Shown piece after piece: positions 11,440 to 22,599 of a stretch of 64,000 nucleotides of DNA. The notes below the pieces were generated by a model. That model saw only the letters and a program-made list of their open reading frames with translations. It was not told where the DNA came from and made no database searches. This DNA is from Temnothorax longispinosus (taxonomy: Eukaryota; Arthropoda; Insecta; Hymenoptera; Formicidae), in contig NC_092366.1 of the NCBI RefSeq assembly GCF_030848805.1, forward strand, positions 9,108,496 through 9,172,495. Direction: 5' to 3'. Within the stretch, counting starts at the first letter, position 1; each line of letters begins with the position of its first letter. Position numbers and translations under genes: made by a program.

Positions 11440-12595
11440 GTGTCAGCATATACAATTCTTTGAGATTCGGTCAATTATTTCCAGAAAAATTTGAAAAATT
11501 TTGGAACCGGTTTCCAAAAAGATCGGTAACGAAAAATTATACACTTAATGCAATTCCCGGGAAATTTTACCCCTACTTCATATACAATTCTTTGCGATTC
11601 GGTCAATTAATTCCCGAAAAATTGGAAAAATTAGAAAAACCGGTTTTCAGAAGATCGGTAACGAAAAATACACTTTATAACACTCCCCGGAAAATTCTAC
11701 CCCTGTTTCATATACAGGAAAATTTTACCCCCACTTCATATTTTGAAATCACGTACATTTTTTTAAACAAAAATCGGAAACATTTTTAAAAAAATTGGAA
11801 AAACTCCGTAACCGGTTTCAAAAAAATCAATTCATTAATGAAAAATTATCCATTAATAAAAAATTAAACTTATCCTCCAAAAATTAAAAAAATTTTGACA
11901 CGACTCCTATTTCATATATAATTCTTTAAGATTTGGTCAATTAATTCCCGAAAAATTGCAAAAAATTTGTAACCTGTTCCCAAAAAAATTGGTAACAAAA
12001 AATTATACACTTTATAGCAATCCCGGGGAAATTCTACCTTTATTTCATATGTAATTCCTTAAGATTCAATTATTTCCCGAGAAATTGGAAAAATTTCGTA
12101 ACCGGTTTCCAAAAAAATCGGTAACGAAAAATAATACACTTTATAGCATTCCCCAGAAAATTCTACCTCTACTTCATATACAATTGTTTAAGATTCAGTC
12201 AATTAATTTCCGAAAAATTGGAAAATTTTCTGATACCGATTTCCCCAAAGATCGATAACAAAAAATTATACACTTTATGGCAATCCCCGGGAAATTTTAC
12301 CCCCACTTCATATAATTCTTTAAGATTCGGTCAATTAATTTCCGAAAAATTGGAAAAATTTTGTAACCGGCTTCTAAAAAGATCGGTAACAAAAAATTAT
12401 ACACTTTATAGCACTCCCCGGAAAATTCTACCCTTTTTTCATATATAATTCTTTTAAATTCGGTCAATTATTTCCCGAAAAATTTGAAAAAATTTCAGAA
12501 CCGGTTTCCAGAAAATCGGTAGCAAAAAATTGGCCGCGACATTTTCATCTCCGGGAAATTCTACCCCTGTTTCATATACTTTTGATAAAAATTCG
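11440..12595 (+). repeat. Diverged ~130 bp satellite array, ~9 units
   Basis: Each unit contains TATACAATTCTTTAAGATTC, GGTCAATTAATTCCCGAAAA, an ACCGGTTTCCAAAAAGATCG block and CCCGGGAAATTCTACCCC. Unit starts fall near 11450, 11580, 11709, 11915, 12047, 12176, 12311, 12441 and 12574. The array ends at a GACA-repeat stretch near 12628-12650 and GTACATACA words that also occur near 44526. It lies next to the Helitron helicase fragment, and related copies at 44.1-44.6 kb lie next to a Helitron terminus. Confidence 0.8.
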
Positions 12596-12695
12596 GTCCA
12601 CTAACGAATGAGTAGTTCGCGTACATACAGACAGACAGACAGACAGACGACGTGACTTATATACATAGATGATGGCTCTGATGATTAAAATTCAG

Positions 12696-12870
12696 TATGA
12701 AAAATAGGGCAAGAAAAGCTGGAAAAACAGGATGTTTGCGGCGTGTTGAATTATATTTTTAATAGACAAATATTACTATGGAATAATATTGTTAGAATAA
12801 TATTTGTCTATTAAAAATATAATTCAACCCAAAAATCCTGTTACGGTTTTCCTTGCCCTATTCTTCATAT
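12696..12870. mobile_element. Palindromic MITE (~175 bp)
   Basis: TGAATTATATTTTTAATAGA (near 12749) is mirrored by TCTATTAAAAATATAATTCA (near 12808). The outer ends TATGAAAAATAGGGCAAG and CTTGCCCTATTCTTCATA also pair. The centre is a short AT spacer. Confidence 0.8.
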
Positions 12871-13195
12871 TAAATCTTTAAGTCTCATATTTTATTTATT
12901 TAATCACATTAATCATCATAATCACATTAAACATTAATTAAATGTGTTGGTGCATGTGCATTTCGATTATTATCTTCAAGTCCGTTATTCTTCAAAGTTT
13001 GTTTGTAGGAATTTTTTAATAGAAAATTGAAATTCTGTTAAAATTTTTAAATTATTGTCGATTCAGCACTCATCGCGTTTGTTTCTCATTGCAGGTCGCA
13101 TTGCAGGAACAAGTTGCCTCTCGAAAAGTGTTTTAAGTGACATTGCCAACAGTTAAGACTTTTTTTTACAATCTACTATACAATAATAAGTTGAT

Positions 13196-16100
13196 ATGAT
13201 GACATCAGGTATAAAATTCATGTTGGTTGCATTTTTAATTATTCTGACGTTCTCCAAAGGAAGATTGCAGACCATATCATCGTTTCTACAAAACGAATTC
13301 CTAAATTTTTTCTTCTCTAAGGACTCTGGTTTAGTGAGAGTAAGAAGAATGGATCCAGCCGAAAAAATAAACAGTGGAAAAGTATTGGATTTTGTGAGTA
13401 AAAATTGTTTTCGATTTAAGTCCTGAATTTACATTTACATGTAGGTATTTTGTAATAAATAATATTGTGTAAATATTGTGTAAATATTTTTTGAATTTAG
13501 AATACATCAAAATCGAAATAGAAATGAAACAACCTTGTGGATGTTGAACATCATGCTATTCTTTAACAGATTGGCCTGGTAGAACGATATGATTATCCCG
13601 CTGAAGAACATAGCGTCACAACGGAGGATGGTTACAATTTAAAAATACACAGGATACCTGGAAGTCCATTGTTGTTGGATAGCAAAAAAAAGAAGGAAAT
13701 TGTATTTGTGCAACACGGTCTTTTGGGTTCATCTGATTGCTGGGTACTGTACGGTCCTGGCAAAGACCTCGGTACGTATTTACTGATGATATTTAGTTGT
13801 TAACGTAACATGCGAATCAATTCAAAGCATTGTGTAAAATTGCATTATACGAGTATAGTGTTTTTGTGAAATAGTATATATATTTTGCACCAAGAGGCGA
13901 AAGTAGCGTTTTTCTGAAAAAGCTTTTGTCCTGAGGTGCACAGAGAAAGGCAAGAGTGGCCATTTCACGCCAGGACGGCATAGCAGGCGGAAAGTAACCA
14001 CTTTCCTTCCTAGGGCGGAAAGTGATCACTTTACAGGCATGGAAAGTCGAACTTTCCGTGGAGGTGTTGCGAAAAATATTTTACCTTCAAATCTTATAAA
14101 ATTTTGAAAATTACCAATGCTGATGTTTTTTGTAAATATGTTATTTTAAAATTTAGTTGAATCTTTTTTTTATATGTACAAAAATGTCGAGGCAACAATA
14201 TTTAATATTATTTTATCATCTTTCAAGCTACTAAAAATAAAGAGCTTTTTCTTCTTACATTTCAAAGAAAATTACAAAGACATAATGGAACATTAGTTAT
14301 TCTTCAATTTGAAGTAGAATTAAATAAAATTTGAAGCTTAATCAAATATTAAAGATTAAAGTTTTAAAAATTACAAAATATAATGTTTTTGAAAATAGTA
14401 TATTATACAACTAGTGGAAAAAGTGGTCGATTCTGAATGAGTGTGAAGTTGGTCGCACTTGCTTCGCTCGTGCGACCATCACACTCATTTGGGCTCGACC
14501 ACTCTTCCCACGAGTTGTTCATACTATTTTTCCTAACAAGAGCGTGAAACAGGCCGCTTTTCACGCTTGTTTTACAATTTTATTTTTCCACTAGTTGAGA
14601 AATGGCTCCATGTTTTAACGCTTACGTCATCATTGCGAAATGGATCGTTTTGCTCACTCAAAACAAGCGCGAAAAGCGGCCCATTTCATGCTCGCGTTAG
14701 GAAAACTAATTTTTTCACAACACCTCCACGGAAAGTTCGACTTTCCATGCCTGTAAAGAGGTACGAAAGTGGCCAATTTCACGCCAGGGAGGAAAGTTGT
14801 TACTTTCCTCCCGCCAAACAGGGCGGAAAATGATCACTTTCCGCCCTGTTTATCGGGCGGAAAGTAAAGTAACGGGCAAATCTTAAAATATATATATAGC
14901 CCAGTAAAATGACAAAATTTGGAGAAAATAATACTGAGTGGGCTGAAACTTTGTAAACAGGCTTGTTTTAGGGTACTATTTAACATATTAAAAGTCCCCA
15001 TGTGTAGACGCTACGTTGCGGGCAGGGGAGGGTACAAAAGGTCAAAAAAACCAGTTTTCACAAATAACTCGGAAAATATCAACTTTACGGAAATTTATGT
15101 AGATATAAAAATTGTAGCTTACAAAATTCCGCACAATTTCGTTTTTTATTCAAGTCTGACCAAATGGAGCAGAAATAGAATTTTTGTAAACACCGGTAGT
15201 TTTGCGATGCAACGAAAACGCGTATGCGCGTCCGCGCATTTTTCGCTAATATCTCGAAAATGGACTCTCGAATTGAGACAAAACTACCGGTATTTAAAAA
15301 AATTCTATCTCTGCTCCATTTGGTCGTACAGACTTGAATAAAAAACGAAACTGTGCGAAATTTTGTAAGCTACAATTTTTGTATCTACATAAATTTCTGT
15401 AAAGTTGATATTTTCCGAGTTATTTGCAAAAAACTGGTTTTTTGAACCTTTTGGACCCTCCCCTGCCCGCAACGTAGCGTCTACACATGGGGACTTTTAA
15501 TATGTTAAATAGTACCCTAAAACAAGCCTGTTTACAAAGTTTCAGCCCACTCAGTATTATTTCCTCCAAATCGACCGAGTCATTTTACTGGGCTAATAGG
15601 AAGCTTTCCAGCAAGTGACAAGTCGACGCAAGTGTCGTTTTGTCTTTGTTACTCACTGCCAAAAAAGAAAGATAAAACGACGTTTGTGTCGACTTGTGTC
15701 GCTTGCTGGCTGTATCATGACTAAAGATACATCCGAATCAACATCTAAAATACAAAATAGGAGAAATAATCTAATCTTTCAATTCCAAAATTGTACTGTA
15801 AATATTAAATTCACTAATTAATGCTTATTCTTTGTAATAATTATATTCTTTAATTATGTTCTAAAAATTAATAGACGGCGATACAAGTCAAGCGCGGTAC
15901 GTGGTGCGTAAATAGAGAATTAATAGTTACAGAAGTAACAAATTAAAATGTATATATGTATATACATATGACATTCCATGCCAACTCAACCAATGATTGT
16001 CCCGGACCATTTTTTATTTGGCCGAAATTTTTTTGTGTTTTTGTACTGAATGAAAGTAGCCTCCATGATTTTTTTAGATTTTTATCTCTACTCATACTTA

Positions 16101-19100
16101 AGTTATGGATTTAAAAAAAAGAATGCAGTTTAAAATTTGGAAAACTTCAAATGCCTGTAACTTTAAGAAGAAAAAAGATATTGTAAAAAATAAGGTGGTC
16201 TTTCTTTTCGTTTTTTACTGTACTTTTCGAAGAAAATATAAAAAAAATGTTTAATGGGCAATATGACTGTTTTTTTTTAGGATTTATATAAAAAATATTT
16301 GTTTTTCTCAGTGCGACCGTCTTGATTTTTTTTTTTAATCTCACAAATTTTAGACTTAATTTTAAAATTTTTAAGACGTATAAGAAAATGGAATTCCAAT
16401 AACTTCGAATTTTTAAGGGACTTTTTCTTCATTTTTTTCGAAAATAATTTTTTTAAAATAGGATACTCTACCGATGGCTGTCAAAAAATTTGATAAATTT
16501 ATAGACAGCAATCCTGAAATTTCGATCTATAGGTGAAAAGGAAATTCAAATATTTTCTATTTTTTAATTGCATCTTTACTTATTTTTATTATTGAATTAT
16601 TTTTTTTAATAGAATATTATAAATTGGGGAACTTTAACGGTTAGCATGTAACAATTAAATCATATAGTTAATGAAAAAAACACGTATATTATCTGTAAAA
16701 ATAGCAATCAGATTTATTTAAAAATAAAATAAATAAATAAAAATCAAAATTAAAGACAAATATAAAATAAATAACAAATATATCAAAAAATTATGCCATA
16801 TTATTTATTTTTGTTTTTTAAAATTATTATATGTGATTTTACATCATTACATCGAAAAAATATTTTTACATTTAAATTTCCATTGTTATTAAGTATAATG
16901 CAATGAATTTTTTATGGTATTTTTTATGATATATCAATATTATTGCGTAAGTATTATATATGGTAAAAAAGTTGTGAAACGATACCGAAACTGTCGTTAA
17001 GAAGTTAGAGAATCCTTGTGCTGGTATTAAAAAAGTAATACATTCTACTCATAAAACATTTTTCAAAATTCAAATAGAGGTTCCCAGATTAAAAATTTGA
17101 AAAATAAAGTTTTTAGTGCTTCAGTAATTCTTCATTTTTTAAGTCGTGTTAAACCTTTACCGGACACAAAAAATTCATTGCGTTATACCTGATAACAATG
17201 GAAATTTAAATGTGAAAATATTCTTTTGATGTAATGATGTAAAATCACATAAAATAATTTAAAAAAATAAAAATAAATAAATAGTATAAACGTTATATAA
17301 TATGGCATAATTTTTTGATATATTTATCATTTATTTTGTTTATCTTCAATTTTGATTTTTATTTATTAATTTTATTTTCAAATAAATCTGATTGCTATTT
17401 TCACATATAATATACGTGTTTTTTTTTATTAACTATATGATTTAATTGTTACATGCTAACCGTTAAAGTTCCCCAATTTATAATATCTTATTTAAAAAAG
17501 TAATTTAATAATAAAAATAAGTAAAAATGCAATTAAAAAATAGGAAATATTCGAATTTTCTCTTTACCTATAGATAGAAATTTCAGGATTGCTGTCTATA
17601 AATTTATCAAATTTTTTGAGAGCCATTGATAGTCTATCTTATTTAAAAAAAATTATTTTCGAAAAAAAATGAAGAAAAAGTCCCTTAAAAAATCGAAGTT
17701 ATTGGAATCCCATTTTCTTATACGTCTTAAAAATTTCGAAATTAAATCTAGAATTTGTGAGATTTTTTTGAAAAAAATCAAAACAGTCGCACTGAGAAAA
17801 ACAAACATTTTTTACTTAAATCTTAAAAAAAACAATCATATTGCCCATTAAACATTTTTTCGATATTTTCTTCAAAAAGTACAGTGAAAAACGAAAAGAA
17901 AGACCACCTTATTTTTTACAATATCTTTTTTCTTCTTAAAGTTACAGGCATTTGAAATTTTCCAAATTTTAAACTGCATTCTATTTTTTAAATCCATAAC
18001 TTAAGTATGAGTAGAGATAAAAATCTAAAAAAAATCATGGAAGCTACTTACATTCAGTACAAAAACAAAAAAATTTCGGCCAAATAAAAAATGGTCGGGG
18101 ACAATCATTGGTTGAGTTGGCATGGAATGCCCCATATATTCCAACTTAATAAACTGCGCGCCGATTATTTGTCGGACTTGAAACACAGCTATCGTTGGAA
18201 CATTAATATTTTTCGCAATAATTTCTTTACAGTTTTTTAAATAATTAAATCGTGTAGATTTAATTCCGGGGAGGAAAGGGTATTAATATTCCAACGATAG
18301 CTGTGTTTCAAGTCCGACAAATAATCGGCGCGCAGTTTATTAAGTTGGACCCCACCAGAGGGTTTGCCCCTGGATCCCACCGAGGGCTTTACTTTTGGGC
18401 CCCACCAGGGCTTCGTCTCTGGACCCTACATCACTCTCTTTTTTTCGTTTTATTTAACTACACGCGCGTATAAACTGTATGAATGGAACATCAAACGCAT
18501 ACACTCTACAGGCATTCAAAAGTCGAACATTTCCATAAAGAGATGTTGTGAAAAATATCGTGTGCACCTCGGGTCGAAAGCTTTTTCAGACTGTGTGATT
18601 TGCCGCCCTCGCCTTAAACTTCACACTCGTCTGAAAAATGCTACTTTCGCCCCTTGGTGCACAATATACTATAAATGTTAGAATAAATATATTTCGATAT
18701 GCATTTCGTCGAGTTTATATGTATATTCTACTAATAGTGCACTAGCTTATTATTATCTTATGTTGCAGCATTTTTATTGGCAGATCAAGGATATGACGTA
18801 TGGATTGGAAATATGAGAGGAAATAATTACTGCAGATCGCATGTGAATATGACAACATACGATCCCAAATTCTGGCAATATAGGTAAAACATTGTCATAA
18901 AAATTATTTTAAGAGAACGTCAGATCTTAAATTTAAAAATCCATATAAAACCGAAAAACGACCTGTCTAAAAACGAGATATTTATGAAGCAAAATGATAA
19001 AGTAGTCGTTACTTGTACTGAATAGTACTAAATAGATATATACTTACCACAAGTGATATAAATATAAAGTCAGGAATTTCTAAAAGAGTGCATTATATTG

Positions 19101-21434
19101 CAATGAGGACGTAAAGCATACATGAAAATGAAAGAAGGATATTATATTTATATAACATGTTTTGTAAACGTTAAAGTTTGTACAGTATTTTTCACTCTTT
19201 TTCTCACTGTAAATTGATTTCGTACAATTGTTAAGCAGGGGGAGAACAAAAAAATATGTTTTGTGAAATATATTATTATCATAATTTTTATTCTTCAGCT
19301 TTTACGAGATTGGAACAAAAGATCTGCCGGCCATGTTCGATTACATTCTCAATTATACAAAACAAAAAGATTTATACTATATCGGTCATTCAATGGGGAG
19401 TGCTGCGCTACTCGTTCTTCTGTCATCAAAACCAGAATACAATATAAAAATAAAAATGGCTATTTGCCTGGCTCCAACTTCTTTTTGGATGAAAGTATCA
19501 CCTGCAGTTAACGAATTTGCTAACATTCTTCCAACATTCAAGGTAACTGTCGAAATTTGTGATTTTTTTACTGCAAGTAGTAGTGTTTAAAATACAAGAT
19601 TAAACAATCATAATTTTTATTATTTAATGCGCTAAAAATGTTTGTTATCTAGTATGAGCTAATACTTTAATTCTTTGTTTTACATGTTTCAGGAAGTTCT
19701 ACGAGAACGTGAAACATATGATGTTTTCCCACAATCTTTAGCGACTGTTACAGTAGGAAGAATATTATGTAATGACAATACGATGACTCAATTTATTTGT
19801 GTCACTATATTATTTATTATAGGTGGTCCTGATCCAGCACAACTTAACACCGTAAGTTGTATGTATTGTATGAGTTTATTGTTTATCCCCGCAGTTTTCT
19901 TACAAGAATAGAACCAACTCCTCCTCGCGACCTGGCCGTATGCGACCTCTTACACTCTCGTTCCCTCCCTCCCTTCCTCGCCCCTTCTCCTTTCCCCTCC
20001 CCCTCTCTATATCCTTCTCCGCCGCCCCCTTTCCGGCCTTACTCTTTCTCCCAGTCCTCCCTCTCCTCATCCCACCTCCATTCCCTGTCCTTCTATTCGT
20101 TGCCCTATCTTTTTTTCCTTTCGCCCTCTCCTCCTTCGCTTTCTCCACAATTCTCCACCTCGTTTTCCTCTCCTTCTCCTCCACTGCCTTTCTTCCTTTG
20201 CTCCTGCTACTCCTTCTCCTCTCCACCTCCTCTCTTTATCCCTTCTTTCTCTTATCCATCGCTTATCCTTCTCTCTCCGCTCTCTCCCCTCCGCTCTCTT
20301 CTCTTCGCCATCCACTCGATCCATTCCCTGCTCTATCCTTTCACCAATCTTCACTCTTTACGTTCTCCTCTCTCCTCTCTTCGCTCACCATTTTTCACTC
20401 TCAGTCCTCTTAACTCCGTAAATTTTAACATATATAACACACAAAAGACAAACGTAATACTATGTCCATAATGTGCATGAATACTTTTTATTATATTACA
20501 TAAAATTTCCAATTTTTTATAATTAAATTACGGCTTTAACCACCCCCTACCCTATTCTTCTAATTACTCATCGCTTTATGACTTTTCATCTATATAAATT
20601 GTTTCTGTTATAGACTACCCTGCCAGATATATTCTCCTATTTCCCAGCCGGTAGTTCTGTACAAACATTAGAGCATTTTTACCAAAATATTCGTATAAGT
20701 GAGTATTCCCTCATTCATAAAACAATATATCGTTGAAAAAACTAAATTAATTTTTATAATTTTCTACAGATTAATTTATAATTGTATGCACATGTAATTA
20801 TTTTTTTTCAAATATACTTTCAAGTTTTGGATATTTATAAATGTATGATTAATATCGATTGTTGCAGAGGACTTTCGAAACTATGATTATGGAATAGCTG
20901 AAAACTATAAACGATACAAACAGGAAACACCCCCAAGTTATGATCTAAAAAAGATTACTGCTCCAATAATTTTATTTTACTCAGCAAACGATGTGATTGT
21001 CTTAGAAGAGGTAATAGTTCTCCGTTAAGTTTTTCATTGTCTAATTTTTACTCTGAAATAAAAGCAAGAGAAAGAAATATTTACACAAACATAATAAAAT
21101 AATGATCATATATAATATTTTAACAATATAAAAGAATCCGATTGAATATAATTGCAAAGTGTAAAAGGGAAAACAGCTGATTTGTAACAATCGGATCTAT
21201 TTTCTACTCTTCATACATTTAAATCATCACGTCATTAATTAATACCATTTCTTTCATCATGTTTTTAATTTTCAGAATGTATTGGAACTTGGTAAACGCT
21301 TACCAAATGTTCTTCTAACTGAGGAAGTTCCACTTAAATTTTTCAATCACCTCGATTTCATGTGGGCAATCAACGCGAAAACTCTTTTATATGACCGTGT
21401 GTTAGAACTATTACAAAAGTTTGATGCTGGCTAA
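13196..21434 (+). CDS. Acid lipase, eight exons (lipase 3-like)
   Basis: Secreted or lysosomal alpha/beta-hydrolase of the acid lipase (abhydrolase-associated lipase) family, which cleaves acylglycerols or sterol esters. Exons read from GT/AG sites and phase: 13196-13393, 13570-13771, 18769-18883, 19299-19542, 19693-19851, 20614-20698, 20868-21010 and 21276-21434. They total 1305 nt, 434 aa, near the usual 400 aa of the family. Residues ~7-24 look like a signal peptide. Other landmarks are the oxyanion region VQHGLLGSSDCW (114-116 = QHG), the nucleophile elbow GHSMG (Ser203), Asp376 in SANDVIV, and His407 in NHLDF, so the catalytic triad is intact. LADQGYDVWIGNMRGN is also typical. The start is the first of two adjacent ATGs (13196/13199). 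Intron 2 is 5 kb of nested palindromic repeats and intron 5 carries a pyrimidine-rich tract. The exons show no stop or frameshift. Confidence 0.93.
13862..14070. repeat. GGAAAGT foldback family, copy 1 left part
   Basis: It begins with a TTGCACCAAGAGGCGAAAGT block and continues through GGCGGAAAGTAACCACTTTCC, a small hairpin. It ends GCATGGAAAGTCGAACTTTC, then GTGGAGGTGTTGCGAAAAAT. The same modules recur at 14715-14875, 18500-18670, 56206-56430, 57296-57468 and 59312-59695. It lies in lipase intron 2. Confidence 0.7.
14408..14706. repeat. Two adjacent imperfect palindromes
   Basis: The first (about 14408-14520) has AACTAGTGGAAAAAGTGGTC and ATGAGTGTGAAGTTGGTCGC on its left, mirrored around GCACTTGCTTCGCTCGTGC. 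The second (about 14528-14706) pairs TTTTTCCTAACAAGAGCGTG with CATGCTCGCGTTAGGAAAA. Both sit between two pieces of the GGAAAGT foldback family and may be its loop. Confidence 0.6.
14715..14875. repeat. GGAAAGT foldback family, copy 1 right part
   Basis: Inverted relative to 13910-14070: CACAACACCTCCACGGAAAG, then TTCGACTTTCCATGCCTG, TTCACGCCAGGGAGGAAAGT, and a GGGCGGAAAATGATCACTTT palindrome. Confidence 0.7.
14898..15595. mobile_element. ~700 bp foldback element
   Basis: Ends are AGCCCAGTAAAATGAC on the left and GTCATTTTACTGGGCT on the right, with TA at both junctions. The pairing continues through almost the whole length. Examples are GTAGACGCTACGTTGCGGGC (near 15003) against GCCCGCAACGTAGCGTCTAC (near 15462), and ACACCGGTAGTTTTG against CAAAACTACCGGT near the centre. 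No transposase is encoded, and the 140-residue open frame inside is a by-product of the palindrome. Confidence 0.85.
15608..15714. mobile_element. Small palindromic MITE
   Basis: CCAGCAAGTGACAAGTCGAC on the left pairs with GTCGACTTGTGTCGCTTGCTGG on the right. ACGACGTTTGTG/CGCAAGTGTCGTTT form the inner stem. The loop is about 30 bp. Confidence 0.7.
15972..18131. mobile_element. 2.1 kb foldback element with ~950 bp arms
   Basis: The left arm starts CATTCCATGCCAACTCAACC and the right arm ends GGTTGAGTTGGCATGGAATG. Matching blocks continue inward: ATGCCTGTAACTTTAAGAAG near 16151 against CTTCTTAAAGTTACAGGCAT near 17933, and TTTAAATTTCCATTGTTA near 16872 against TAACAATGGAAATTTAAA near 17195. Only about 230 bp (roughly 16931-17160) is unpaired. 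Arm divergence is low. It has no coding potential and lies in lipase intron 2, so the pre-mRNA would contain a very long hairpin. Confidence 0.85.
18140..18346. mobile_element. Palindromic MITE, ~75 bp arms
   Basis: TCCAACTTAATAAACTGCGC on the left is mirrored by GCGCAGTTTATTAAGTTGGA on the right. CAGCTATCGTTGGAA near 18187 pairs with TTCCAACGATAGCTG near 18290. The middle is a ~65 bp spacer. Confidence 0.8.
18347..18430. repeat. ~25 bp GC-rich short tandem repeat
   Basis: Three to four units of the form GGACCCCACCAGAGGGTTTG, GGATCCCACCGAGGGCTTTA, GGGCCCCACCAGGGCTTCG and GGACCCTAC. It lies between the MITE and the next foldback copy. Confidence 0.6.
18500..18672. repeat. GGAAAGT foldback family, copy 2
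   Basis: It carries CAGGCATTCAAAAGTCGAAC, GATGTTGTGAAAAATATCG, then the module GTGCACCTCGGGTCGAAAGC. It ends CTACTTTCGCCCCTTGGTGC, the same modules as at 57296-57468. Confidence 0.7.
19905..20415 (-). repeat. Pyrimidine-rich tract (C/T), ~510 bp
   Basis: Almost purely C/T on the plus strand, hence A/G on the minus strand, inside lipase intron 5. Overlapping long open frames on both strands come from the biased composition. Similar tracts lie at 22600-23690 and, as A/G, at 51400-52030. They may share an origin such as a purine-rich untranslated or leader part of retroelements, but I could not establish homology by eye. Confidence 0.7.
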
Positions 21435-21905
21435 AATAAGTTTATAAAATAAATCTAGTCGATAAATAGAGAGAAACCCTAATCTCTCTATATAAATTTG
21501 AAATGTTGATAAATGTAGAATTGGTAAAAAATCAGCAAGTTATGTTTATTTATATTAAACCAATTAATAATTTTTTTTTGAAATAAGTAATTCACATGAG
21601 ACTAATTACTTATTATTAAAAAATTAATAAGTATTTTCCACTAATTATTAATTTTCAAATAAGTAGTAATTTATTTTTGATAAACTTTTAATTATTTTAA
21701 TATTAAAATATTTATTTTTACTAATTATTAATTTACAAGAAAAATTAATTTATTTTTGCCTAAATACTATATAATTTTTACGTAATTATTAATTTTTTGT
21801 GACTAATTACTAATTTACTATAATAATTTATAAAAAAATTTGTTGTTATTTCTAATTTCGTGAATAAAAAAATAAAAAAATGGAAATTTTTTTGCCGATC
21901 CCTGT
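21435..21905. other. 3' flank of the lipase gene
   Basis: AATAAA at 21447-21452, 13 bases past the stop codon, is the likely polyadenylation signal. Beyond it, TAATTATTAATTTTT-like AT-rich imperfect repeats fill about 21550-21830. No gene is seen. Confidence 0.5.
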
Positions 21906-21909
21906 TTAA

Positions 21910-22255
21910 CCTTTGTTGTGCACACAGGGGTCAAATAGACCCCAGCGTTTTTTCAAACGTGTTTTTCTAATACGTACAATACGTACAAATATTAAAAATT
22001 GAATTTTTTATGCATTTTTTAGTGAAAAAAGTCCATTTTTCGGCTTCTTTAGTTAACATATCATTTATAATTCTTTCATGTTGCAAGATATTAATGAAAC
22101 CTATTAGACCTAATTTGGAAGCTTTGAACAATAGCCAGCAATTTTGTTTGAGTCAAAATAACGAATTGTACGTCTGTAATAAACAATTAAGTGACTGGGG
22201 TCTAATAGACCCCCTGTGCACAATACGTAATTTTGAAGAGGTGTGCACAACAAGG
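21910..22255. mobile_element. piggyBac-like MITE with TTAA duplication
   Basis: TTAA occurs at both junctions (21906-21909 and 22256-22259). Inside them the ends are inverted: CCTTTGTTGTGCACACAGGG on the left and the complement of CCTTGTTGTGCACACC on the right. Inner GGGGTCAAATAGACCCC and GGGGTCTAATAGACCCCC palindromes sit near both ends. The TTAA target and CC-starting ends are hallmarks of piggyBac-type elements. The 88-codon frame inside is not transposase. Confidence 0.75.
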
Positions 22256-22301
22256 TTAACACTACAAAATGCATGATATCAGTTTAAAATTACCTTTTTC
22301 T

Positions 22302-22350
22302 TGGCATCTTTTTTACCTTTTTTATAAAAAGTAAAAAAGATGCCAAGTAC
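22302..22350. repeat. Short hairpin
   Basis: CTTGGCATCTTTTTTAC and GTAAAAAAGATGCCAAG are perfect inverted copies around about 15 bp of A/T. A separate direct repeat, AAGTCCAAAAATCCAACCTAA / AAGTTCAAAAATCCGACCTAA, follows at about 22370 and 22440. Confidence 0.6.
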
Positions 22351-22599
22351 ACGCGCAATGTATGTTGTAAGTCCAAAAATCCAACCTAAATGATAGTAGC
22401 TTTATTGCGCTACCTAACCCAACCCAAGTGATATATGTAAGTTCAAAAATCCGACCTAAATGGTATGCTATTAGATTTAGAAATGTTACTTTATACCCTA
22501 AAGGGGTCTGAAAGGGACATGTACATTTATATATACTTATACATCACATACAACAAGGTGAACATATGGCGTTTTACAGGGACGTACCCAACCCTTTAC

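Noticed and set aside
14919..15341. 140-codon frame in lipase intron 2
   Set aside because: It runs across a 700 bp palindrome; the complementary arm yields mirrored sequence and there are no protein features.
19900..20471. Long open frames on both strands (up to 204 codons)
   Set aside because: They arise from pyrimidine-rich low complexity within a lipase intron and have no domain-like pattern.
22010..22276. 88-codon frame as a piggyBac transposase remnant
   Set aside because: It lies inside a 346 bp MITE, shows no DDE-type or zinc-finger motif, and crosses the element end.
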